DNA of 10,575 nucleotides from Rickettsiales bacterium (GTDB lineage: Bacteria; Pseudomonadota; Alphaproteobacteria; Rickettsiales; JANQQO01): contig JANQQO010000160.1 in the NCBI GenBank assembly GCA_028289305.1, positions 1 through 10,575 of the forward strand, in the 5' to 3' direction. A model generated the notes under the pieces. That model saw only the letters and a list, made by a program, of their open reading frames with translations. It searched no databases and was not told where the DNA came from. Made by a program: the position numbers and the translations under genes. Positions 1 to 5,141 of the stretch are shown here, in pieces. The first letter of the stretch is position 1. Each line of letters opens with the position of its first letter.

Positions 1-152
1 GTGGAACCTTTGCCATTGGTGCCGGCGATGTGCACCACGGGTGGGAGGCGCTTTTCGGGGTGATTGAGACGCGCTAAAAACGCGCGGACACGCTCAAGCT
101 GCAGGTCTATCGGTTTGTGGCCTAATGGAACGGGCCAAGGAGGCGTGATCAT
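1..152 (-). CDS. folC: Folylpolyglutamate synthase / dihydrofolate synthase, N-terminal part (runs off left edge)
   Basis: Only the first 50 codons are present; the rest lies beyond base 1. FolC adds glutamate to folates (and usually makes dihydrofolate from dihydropteroate) in the cytoplasm. The visible part reads from ATG at 152-150 through a helix-rich stretch (residues about 11-30) to the Mur-ligase-type P-loop H-I-A-G-T-N-G-K-G-S-T near residues 40-50, which is characteristic of the FolC/Mur ligase family. The start codon shares its A with the TAA stop of fliJ (TAATG), so translation is probably coupled to fliJ. A folate gene at the end of a flagellar export unit is unexpected and suggests co-transcription rather than shared function. 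Family assignment is firm; whether it is bifunctional cannot be seen here. Confidence 0.88.
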   Translation of the reverse strand, partial: MITPPWPVPLGHKPIDLQLERVRAFLARLNHPEKRLPPVVHIAGTNGKGS

Positions 153-583
153 TAGGCGGAATGCGGTTGTTTTTTACGCTGGTGATTATTGCTGGCGATA
201 TCGTCTAATTCGATGCGCTCGCGGCGGTCCGCCTCTTTTTTGGCTTGCTCTTCTTTGATATCGCGCAGGATTTCATATTTTTTGACCTCAGCGAAGATAT
301 CGGCAATGCGATCGTTCAATATAGCGATTTCTTGCGCGTGGAGGGCTTGCGAACGAGCGATGGCTTTTTGCTGTGCATGGGTGCGCTGTAGGTAGCTGGC
401 GAAGATAGCGCCTGCATCTGGATCTTTAGAGGCGGCATTGCGCTCGGCGATGATTTCTGCGGCGAGCTGCTCTTGATGCGCCTGTAGCTCTGCGGCACGG
501 GTTTCTAGCACCACCATTTCACGACGCAGCGTATCAAGCTCGCGTTTGTGGAGTTTTATGAGAGTGTTTAGATTTTTGCTCAT
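152..583 (-). CDS. fliJ: Flagellar export protein FliJ
   Basis: A 143-residue, highly charged protein that is almost wholly helical, with coiled-coil-like heptads from about residue 5 to 120 and a polar, basic C-terminus (ending Q-R-K-K-Q-P-H-S-A). Length and character fit FliJ (about 147 residues in enterics), the stalk-like subunit that sits in the FliI hexamer of the flagellar type III export apparatus and promotes export of flagellar subunits. Sequence motifs in FliJ are weak, so the call rests largely on position: its ATG directly follows the fliI TAG with no spacer. No clear ribosome binding site precedes it, which fits translational coupling. The downstream folC start overlaps its stop by one base. 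Confidence 0.85.
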   Translation of the reverse strand: MSKNLNTLIKLHKRELDTLRREMVVLETRAAELQAHQEQLAAEIIAERNAASKDPDAGAIFASYLQRTHAQQKAIARSQALHAQEIAILNDRIADIFAEVKKYEILRDIKEEQAKKEADRRERIELDDIASNNHQRKKQPHSA

Positions 584-1936
584 CTATGCGCTGGGGTTTT
601 CTTCAGGCTTGCGGTTTAGAATGCCGGTAAGGCGTTCATAGCCTTCAGCTAAGGTGGTGTTTTCATTCGCTTCTTGGTTTAAGAATTCTTCCAACGCATC
701 GTGGTAGAAGATCGATTGGTCGATAGTGGGGTCAGACCCCCTGCGATAAGCGCCGAGGCGAATCATCTCGGCCATGTCTTCATAGGTGGCCAGCAGGCGG
801 CGTGCTTGCTCCACCACCTGATTTTCTGCCTCGGTATTGCAATGTGGCATCGTACGCGAGACGCTACGGAGGATGTTGATAGCAGGATAGCGGCCGCGTT
901 CGGCAATACTGCGATCGAGTACGATATGGCCATCGAGGATACCGCGCACAGCGTCGGAGATGGGTTCGTTGTGATCGTCACCTTCAACGAGTACGCTAAA
1001 CAGGCCGGTGATACTCCCCTGCCCCTCTGTGCCGGGGCCGGCGCGCTCTAAGAGTTTGGGGAGCTCAACAAAAACGGTGGGGGTATAGCCCTTACTGGTG
1101 GGTGGCTCGCCCGCGGAAAGGCCGATTTCCCGCTGCGCCATGGCGAAGCGGGTGACGCTATCCATCAGGCAGAGGACGTCTTTGCCTTGATCGCGGAAAT
1201 ATTCGGCAACAGCCATGGTGAGATAGGCGGCTTGCTTGCGCATGAGGGCAGATTCATCAGAGGTGGCGACGATAATGACGGCTTGTTTCAACCCTTCATT
1301 GCCGAGATATTTATGGATGAATTCGTGCACTTCGCGGCCGCGCTCACCAATGAGGCCGATGACTTTAACCTCGGCTTTTGAAAAGCGGGTGAGCATGGAG
1401 ACGAGCATGGATTTACCCACGCCGGAGCCAGAGAATACGCCCATGCGCTGGCCTTTGCAGCAGGTGAGGAAGGTATTGATGGCGCGCACGCCGAGATCGA
1501 TTTTGCCACCGACGGGGGTGCGGCGATGGGCCGGTGGCGGGCTTGCTTTTAAGAGATAAGGGTCGGTGCCGGAGATAAGTGGGCCGGCATCATCAACGGG
1601 TTCAGCAAAGGCGTTGAGCACCCTGCCCTGCCAGGAAGCGTGCGGGAAGACGCTGAGCTGGGCGCTTTCTACATAGACGCGGCAGCCAGCGCCAATGCCT
1701 TCCATGGCTTTATAGGGGATGAGCATGGTGGTTTTTTCGCGCATACCCACTACTTCTGCGGGTATTTTGGCGTTTTCTCGGGAGAGAATATAGCAGCGAG
1801 AGCCGATGGAAACGGTGTTTTCTAGGCCAGAACACTCGACTAATAGGCCCTGAACGGCGGTAACACGGCCATAAACCTCAACCCTGGGTAGATTTTCTAC
1901 GGCCGCAATCGCGCTTTCATTTACGTGGTCTTGCAT
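584..1936 (-). CDS. fliI: Flagellum-specific ATP synthase FliI (type III export ATPase)
   Basis: This 450-residue protein matches the size and domain order of FliI: an N-terminal beta-barrel domain (about 18-95), a RecA-like ATPase core (about 100-370) and a helical C-terminal domain. The Walker A loop G-S-G-V-G-K-S lies at 170-176, the catalytic-glutamate segment G-E-R-G-R-E at 197-202, and Walker B L-C-L-M-D at 255-259, followed by the family-typical S-V-T-R-F-A-M-A-Q-R-E and E-R-A-G stretches. It acts at the cytoplasmic face of the flagellar basal body, coupling ATP hydrolysis to export of flagellar subunits. The F1/V1-type ATPases are related, but the short spacing and the neighbouring fliJ identify FliI. 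It is first in the fliI-fliJ-folC unit and divergent from ctrA. The shared upstream region carries CtrA-type sites; CtrA control of flagellar genes is known in Caulobacter and is inferred here. Confidence 0.96.
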   Translation of the reverse strand: MQDHVNESAIAAVENLPRVEVYGRVTAVQGLLVECSGLENTVSIGSRCYILSRENAKIPAEVVGMREKTTMLIPYKAMEGIGAGCRVYVESAQLSVFPHASWQGRVLNAFAEPVDDAGPLISGTDPYLLKASPPPAHRRTPVGGKIDLGVRAINTFLTCCKGQRMGVFSGSGVGKSMLVSMLTRFSKAEVKVIGLIGERGREVHEFIHKYLGNEGLKQAVIIVATSDESALMRKQAAYLTMAVAEYFRDQGKDVLCLMDSVTRFAMAQREIGLSAGEPPTSKGYTPTVFVELPKLLERAGPGTEGQGSITGLFSVLVEGDDHNEPISDAVRGILDGHIVLDRSIAERGRYPAINILRSVSRTMPHCNTEAENQVVEQARRLLATYEDMAEMIRLGAYRRGSDPTIDQSIFYHDALEEFLNQEANENTTLAEGYERLTGILNRKPEENPSA

Positions 1937-1962
1937 GCCCTGATGGCCTCACTAACATGCTT

Positions 1963-1978
1963 AATTATAGACATAATT
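1963..1978. promoter_or_regulatory. AT-rich inverted repeat just upstream of fliI
   Basis: AATTAT and ATAATT flank a 4-base centre about 27-42 bases before the fliI start. On the minus strand the right half gives TATAAT, a possible -10 element for fliI, although I find no convincing -35 box at the right distance. It may be a promoter with an overlapping operator; this is inference only. Confidence 0.35.
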
Positions 1979-2065
1979 CCCTATTCTGGCGGTGATTTTT
2001 ATGGGGTGTGCTCTCACGTATTTTTTGCATTTTATATAAATTCGTACAAAACAGTAGCCAATTCG

Positions 2066-2100
2066 TTAATAAAGTGTTAATATTTATTAATGGTTGTTAA
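2066..2100. promoter_or_regulatory. CtrA-type binding site (TTAA-N7-TTAA) and further TTAA motifs between fliI and ctrA
   Basis: TTAA at 2066-2069 and 2077-2080 are separated by exactly seven bases, the established CtrA box layout. Two more TTAA motifs follow at 2087-2090 and 2097-2100 (spacing six, the last followed by C), so four motifs repeat every 10-11 bases. A further TTAAC lies at 2129-2133. The first box also forms one arm of a perfect 8-base inverted repeat (2066-2073 with 2083-2090). The position upstream of ctrA and divergent from fliI suggests autoregulation and control of the flagellar unit; this is inferred from Caulobacter. Confidence 0.72.
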
Positions 2101-2182
2101 CTATTTCGGCCATGTGTGAATTGGGAAATTAACGAAATTGTACCTGATACAGCACTAAGTGCAACGATAAACGGGGGTAAAT

Positions 2183-2914
2183 ATGCGCGTTTTATTAGTT
2201 GAAGACGATCCATCAACGGCAAAGTCTATTGAGCTGGCGCTCGCTACAGAAGGTATTGTGTGCGACACCTCGCCTTTAGGGGAAGAGGGTTTAGAAATCG
2301 GCCAGCTATATGATTACGACATTATTATTTTGGACATGATGCTGCCTGATATTGACGGGTTTGAAGTGCTGCGTCGTTTTCGTTCTAGTAAAATTAAGAC
2401 ACCAATCCTGATTCTTTCTGGGCTGAGTGGGTCGGATAGTAAGATTAAAGGCCTTGGCGTGGGCGCGGATGATTACGTGACTAAGCCGTTTAATAAAGGC
2501 GAGCTGGTAGCGCGGATTCAGGCGATTGTACGCCGTTCTAAGGGCCATTCTGAGTCGGTGATTAAGACCGGTAAGATTGTGGTGAATTTGGATGAGCGCT
2601 CAGTGCATATTGATGGTGAGGCGCTGCATCTGACCAGTAAGGAATATGGTATTTTGGAGCTGCTTTCGCTCCGGAAAGGTACGCCGATTACCAAGGAGAT
2701 GTTCCTGAATCATTTATATGGTGGCATCGATGAGCCAGAACTCAAGATTATTGATGTATTCGTGTGCAAACTGCGGAAGAAATTGATGGATGCCGCAGGG
2801 GGCGAAAACTACATCGAAACGCTATGGGGGCGCGGGTATATTATGCGGGATCCTGAAGATCAGACCCCGTTACCGGATTTTGAAGAGGATGAGCTTGATT
2901 TAGTAGATGCTTAA
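2183..2914 (+). CDS. ctrA: Cell-cycle response regulator CtrA
   Basis: A 243-residue OmpR-family regulator. The receiver domain (1-118) has acidic pocket D8-D9, phosphoacceptor D51, S79 and K101. The C-terminal winged helix (about 125-222) carries stretches very typical of CtrA: R-R-S-K-G-H, S-L-R-K-G-T, and E-P-E-L-K-I-I-D-V-F-V-C-K-L-R-K-K. CtrA receives phosphate through the CckA-ChpT relay in alphaproteobacteria and controls flagellar, division and polar genes; in Caulobacter it also blocks the replication origin. The start is supported by a G-rich ribosome site (2173-2178) five bases upstream. An acidic tail of about 20 residues follows the wing and ends V-D-A, not the double alanine needed for ClpXP turnover of Caulobacter CtrA. 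The sciP gene often found next to ctrA is not here; a SixA-like gene follows. Confidence 0.96.
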   Translation: MRVLLVEDDPSTAKSIELALATEGIVCDTSPLGEEGLEIGQLYDYDIIILDMMLPDIDGFEVLRRFRSSKIKTPILILSGLSGSDSKIKGLGVGADDYVTKPFNKGELVARIQAIVRRSKGHSESVIKTGKIVVNLDERSVHIDGEALHLTSKEYGILELLSLRKGTPITKEMFLNHLYGGIDEPELKIIDVFVCKLRKKLMDAAGGENYIETLWGRGYIMRDPEDQTPLPDFEEDELDLVDA

Positions 2915-2966
2915 AGGCATTTACGGGTCGGCGGGCACTATTCTAAGTAGTATATATACGTTTTTA

Positions 2967-2988
2967 CTCGCTTTTTGAGCGGGGTTTT
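2967..2988 (+). terminator. Weak rho-independent terminator after ctrA
   Basis: CTCGCT (2967-2972) can pair with AGCGGG (2978-2983), including one T-G wobble, around a 5-base loop, followed by GTTTT. The stem is short and the T-run only four bases, so read-through into the phosphatase gene is plausible. Confidence 0.4.
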
Positions 2989-3009
2989 GTATGGTTGGGC
3001 GGTGAAAAC

Positions 3010-3025
3010 AGCATGAGGGAATGCT
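3010..3025 (+). promoter_or_regulatory. Ribosome binding site in a hairpin loop before the SixA-like gene
   Basis: The Shine-Dalgarno sequence GAGGGA (3015-3020) is flanked by the perfect inverted repeat AGCAT/ATGCT (3010-3014, 3021-3025) directly before the ATG at 3026. In RNA the ribosome site would be displayed in, or partly masked by, a 6-base loop. This also fixes the start codon, since the nearby ATG at 3013 is out of frame. Confidence 0.5.
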
Positions 3026-3565
3026 ATGGCACGGAAACGACTCTATATCCTGCGTCACGCTAAAGCAGGACAAACCAATAAAAAGATTTCTGAAGATAAA
3101 AAACGGCCATTGAGCCCGCGCGGCATTGAGGCCTGCCCGTATATTGGGCAATATTTGGCGAAGGCCGCACCGCATATGGATTTGGTGCTGTGCTCCACGG
3201 CGACGCGTACGGTGGAGACGGCCAAGCTGGTGCTAGCGCAACGCAAGGGCGATGTGCCGGTGGAGTATTTATCGCAGCTTTATCTGGCGGATGCGGCGGA
3301 GATATTGGCGGAGATTAATGTGGTGGATGATGGTATATCGCAGCTATTAGTGGTGGGGCATAACCCCGGATTGCAGCAGCTCTGCATTGCGCTGGCGGGC
3401 AAAGAGCGGCGCAGTGTGGCGCCGGAAATCAGAACTTACTTCCCGCCCGGGTCGCTGGCCTGCTTTGAGCTGGAATGTGAGAGTTGGGACCAGCTTGATC
3501 GGGGCCAAGCGCGGCTCGTTGATTATACCACGCCCAAAGAGCTTGAGCTGAAAGAAGCGAGCTAG
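3026..3565 (+). CDS. SixA-like phosphohistidine phosphatase (histidine phosphatase superfamily)
   Basis: A 179-residue cytoplasmic protein of the histidine phosphatase (phosphoglycerate-mutase-like) fold, COG2062 type. The catalytic L-R-H-A motif has R10 and nucleophile H11. The R-P-L-S-P-R-G stretch (27-33) and S-T-A-T-R (57-61) supply phosphate-binding arginines, and the second histidine H112 lies in V-V-G-H-N-P-G-L. E. coli SixA removes phosphate from the histidine of an HPt domain (ArcB); other members of this group have unknown targets. Here the gene lies 111 bases downstream of ctrA on the same strand, so a role in the CtrA phosphorelay is an attractive but unproven inference. It has its own ribosome site and ends before a strong terminator. 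Family assignment is firm, substrate unknown. Confidence 0.88.
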   Translation: MARKRLYILRHAKAGQTNKKISEDKKRPLSPRGIEACPYIGQYLAKAAPHMDLVLCSTATRTVETAKLVLAQRKGDVPVEYLSQLYLADAAEILAEINVVDDGISQLLVVGHNPGLQQLCIALAGKERRSVAPEIRTYFPPGSLACFELECESWDQLDRGQARLVDYTTPKELELKEAS

Positions 3566-3632
3566 GCATCACTTAAGCATTTCTGCTTGCTGCACATTTC
3601 TATTTATTAGTTTTCCTGAGATGACGAGGTTC

Positions 3633-3682
3633 AAAAAAGGCAAAAGCCGCCGAGGAAATCCCCGGCGGCTTTGTGCGTTTTT
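3633..3682. terminator. Strong bidirectional rho-independent terminator
   Basis: A perfect 10-base stem (3643-3652 with 3663-3672, core GCCGCCG/CGGCGGC) encloses a 10-base loop. On the plus strand it is followed by TTT and then TTTTT at 3678-3682. On the minus strand it is followed by TTTTGCC and six T (complement of 3633-3638). It lies between the convergent phosphatase and membrane-protein genes and can serve both. Confidence 0.9.
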
Positions 3683-3686
3683 GCGG

Positions 3687-4019
3687 TCAGTCGTGCCAAC
3701 CATCTTCAAATGTAAAGGATCCTTTGAGGGTCGGAATGAGGAGGGCCAAAATAAATAAAAGAATAGGGCCAACCCATCCAAAATTCTGAGCACATATGAA
3801 CAAGGCTACAAAAAATACTCCTGTCACTCGTGTTGCCACAAGTGCTTTGTGGCCACTCGGTTTGAATTGTTTGCTCTTGTTAGTATAGAACCACAAGGCA
3901 ATTGACCACGCGACCAGGCCTGAGCATGCAAAGCCATATAGAAGCGTTGCTCTTTCCTGAAAATAGCAGCCAAGCAAGCCAGCAAGTACGCACACAACGA
4001 GACTGATCCAAAACTTCAT
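3687..4019 (-). CDS. Hypothetical four-helix inner-membrane protein
   Basis: I do not recognise this family. The chosen product has 110 residues and four probable membrane helices at about 4-20, 26-45, 64-80 and 82-98. A basic loop of about 20 residues lies between helices two and three (T-N-K-S-K-Q-F-K-P region), and a short acidic tail ends E-D-G-W-H-D. The start at 4019 is chosen because AAGGAGA (complement of 4027-4033) lies seven bases upstream, whereas an in-frame ATG at 4106 would add 29 hydrophilic residues encoded across a leader hairpin. A near-consensus sigma-70 promoter at 4142-4170 supports expression as a single gene, and a terminator follows the stop. It faces sixA and is followed upstream by a repeat. 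Possible roles (small permease, membrane stress protein) cannot be told apart. Confidence 0.7.
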   Translation of the reverse strand: MKFWISLVVCVLAGLLGCYFQERATLLYGFACSGLVAWSIALWFYTNKSKQFKPSGHKALVATRVTGVFFVALFICAQNFGWVGPILLFILALLIPTLKGSFTFEDGWHD

Positions 4020-4042
4020 CGATACATCTCCTTCGAGATTTA

Positions 4043-4063
4043 ATCGTGGGGATGTCCCACGAT
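4043..4063 (-). promoter_or_regulatory. Leader hairpin of the membrane-protein mRNA
   Basis: ATCGTGGG (4043-4050) and CCCACGAT (4056-4063) form a perfect 8-base stem with a 5-base loop. It sits within the predicted 5' untranslated region, about 10 bases upstream of the AAGGAGA ribosome site. It has no following T-run, so it is not a terminator. An mRNA-stabilising or protein-binding leader structure is the likeliest reading; function is inferred. Confidence 0.5.
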
Positions 4064-4141
4064 ACGCATATTTTTGTGCGGGTGGTGTCACAGCGACATC
4101 ATCCAAAAGCGCACATTGATTCGCACTAGTTAATACAATAT

Positions 4142-4170
4142 ATTATAGTGCAATATGGGCGTTAAGTCAA
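4142..4170 (-). promoter_or_regulatory. Near-consensus sigma-70 promoter for the membrane-protein gene
   Basis: On the minus strand, TTGACT (complement of 4165-4170) and TATAAT (complement of 4142-4147) are spaced by exactly 17 bases. Transcription should start near 4135, giving a leader of about 115 bases before the start at 4019. Just upstream lie a 7-base inverted repeat (4170-4176 with 4188-4194), which touches the -35 box, and a perfect 14-base palindrome (4202-4215). Either could be an operator. Confidence 0.75.
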
Positions 4171-4230
4171 ATAACTTACTGAAAAATAGTTATTCTCTTG
4201 TAATATAGCTATATTTTAGTGTTGTTTTAA

Positions 4231-4422
4231 GGCGCCCCTCCCCTCCTGCTTGCGGGAGGGGCAAGGAATCTGAGCGCTCCGAAGCCTTAAAGCGAAGGAG
4301 GGCCAGATTCCTGGGGAGGGTGTTATTATTAAGGTAGAAAAAGACACCCCCTCCAGATTTCCTAGGCTCACCTCACGGTTCACCAAGAAAATCTTGCCTC
4401 CCCCGCTGGGCAGGGGAGGAGG
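4231..4422. repeat. Palindrome-rich intergenic repeat, MITE-like
   Basis: This fills most of the gene-free stretch 4171-4425. It contains nested inverted repeats: a 9-base stem (4234-4242 with 4254-4262), a perfect 9-base pair AGGAATCTG/CAGATTCCT (4264-4272, 4304-4312), an 11-of-13 pair (4311-4323 with the complement near 4344-4356), CAAGA/TCTTG (4384-4396), and CCTCCCC/GGGGAGG (4397-4403, 4413-4419). The outer ends match as imperfect terminal inverted repeats (4237-4249 against the complement of 4410-4422, 11 of 13). There is no open reading frame worth calling. Whether it is dispersed in the genome cannot be seen from one copy. No clear target-site duplication is visible. Confidence 0.6.
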
Positions 4423-4425
4423 TTC

Positions 4426-5073
4426 TTATAGTTTCTCCAGCACCGTTTTGGCCAAAGGAATGGTGATGTGGCGCTGTGCGGCGAGGGATTCGTGATCGAG
4501 CGCGTCGATGAGGCTGTGTATGGCGTCAAAAGAGCGCTCCATGCGTTTTGTGAGGAAGGCAAGCACGTCACCAGAGAGATGGAGCTGGCGATCAGCCGCG
4601 GCTTTGATGAGCACGGCTTTGAGCAGTGTGTCATCCGGAGCTTCTAGCGCTATCGCTGGGGTGCTTTTTAGGCGCGAAGCGAGATCTGGCAGGGTGATGG
4701 GGAGGTTTTGCGGCGCGGTAGTGGTGAGCAACAGCAAATGTATCCCCTGCTCTTTCGTGGTGTTATAGCAATGTAGCAGGGCTTCTTGCGCTTCGGGCAG
4801 ATATTGCTCGCACGCATCGATAATGCAGGGCGTGTAGGGCGGCGCTTCAGCGGGTGTGGTGAAGACAGCCTGAGGCGCGTGCTGCCAGCAATGGGCGAGA
4901 TGGGTTTTACCGCTGCCTGTGGGGCCATGGAGAATGAGGCAATGGGCCGGCCAATCTGGCCAGGCGGTGATCATAGCATGGGCGGCTTCATTGGAGGGGG
5001 AGATGATAAAATCCTCCGGGTGATACGCCGTTTGAGTATGGAAGGTGATGGGGAGTTGTTTAGGCTGGTTCAT
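4426..5073 (-). CDS. hdaA: DnaA inactivator HdaA (Hda family, DnaA-like AAA+)
   Basis: A 215-residue DnaA-related ATPase lacking the DnaA DNA-binding domain, as expected for Hda. The N-terminal Q-L-P-I-T-F (6-11) fits the short motif by which Hda binds the DNA polymerase sliding clamp. Walker A G-P-T-G-S-G-K-T is at 50-57, the degenerate Walker B C-I-I-D-A-C-E ends at 89 (like I-D-N-I-E in E. coli Hda), and L-P-D-L-A-S-R-L with the arginine finger R134 is at 128-135. The C-terminus R-H-I-T-I-P-L-A-K resembles the E. coli Hda end. Clamp-bound Hda stimulates hydrolysis of DnaA-bound ATP and so prevents re-initiation. It is last in the minus-strand unit, 68 bases after the permease gene, with a repeat in the gap. 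In some alphaproteobacteria ppk follows hdaA; none is seen here. Confidence 0.9.
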   Translation of the reverse strand: MNQPKQLPITFHTQTAYHPEDFIISPSNEAAHAMITAWPDWPAHCLILHGPTGSGKTHLAHCWQHAPQAVFTTPAEAPPYTPCIIDACEQYLPEAQEALLHCYNTTKEQGIHLLLLTTTAPQNLPITLPDLASRLKSTPAIALEAPDDTLLKAVLIKAAADRQLHLSGDVLAFLTKRMERSFDAIHSLIDALDHESLAAQRHITIPLAKTVLEKL

Positions 5074-5088
5074 TGGTTTTGCTACTGG

Positions 5089-5136
5089 ATTCCAGCTTCT
5101 CGCCGCGCTAGCGCTGGCGCAGCGGGTCGCTGGAAT
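5089..5136. repeat. Short palindromic repeat between hdaA and the permease gene
   Basis: ATTCCAGC (5089-5096) and GCTGGAAT (5129-5136) are perfect 8-base inverted ends around a GC-rich centre that includes the perfect palindrome GCGCTAGCGC (5105-5114). It resembles the short dispersed CTGGATTCCAGC-type elements seen in several proteobacteria. It fills nearly the whole 68-base gap and could act as a processing or attenuation hairpin in the transcript that reaches hdaA. Confidence 0.6.
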
Positions 5137-5141
5137 GACAT

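Noticed and set aside
3687..4106. A longer version of the membrane protein starting at ATG 4106 (139 residues)
   Set aside because: The extra 29 residues are hydrophilic, cross a perfect leader hairpin and would bury the strong ribosome site that precedes the ATG at 4019.
4161..4176. CtrA box upstream of the membrane gene (TTAAGTCAAATAAC)
   Set aside because: The second half is not TTAA and the spacing is wrong; the sequence is better explained by the -35 box and an inverted repeat.
4384..4396. CAAGAAAATCTTG as a rho-independent terminator for hdaA
   Set aside because: The stem is only five bases with a 3-base loop and no T-run follows on either strand.
4231..4422. CRISPR array or tRNA in the repeat-rich gap
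   Set aside because: There are no regularly spaced direct repeats and no cloverleaf; the structure is made of inverted repeats only.
4806..4823. Apparently broken Walker B in HdaA (single aspartate followed by A-C-E)
   Set aside because: As I recall it, E. coli Hda also has a degenerate site with D and E three residues apart, so this looks normal for the family.
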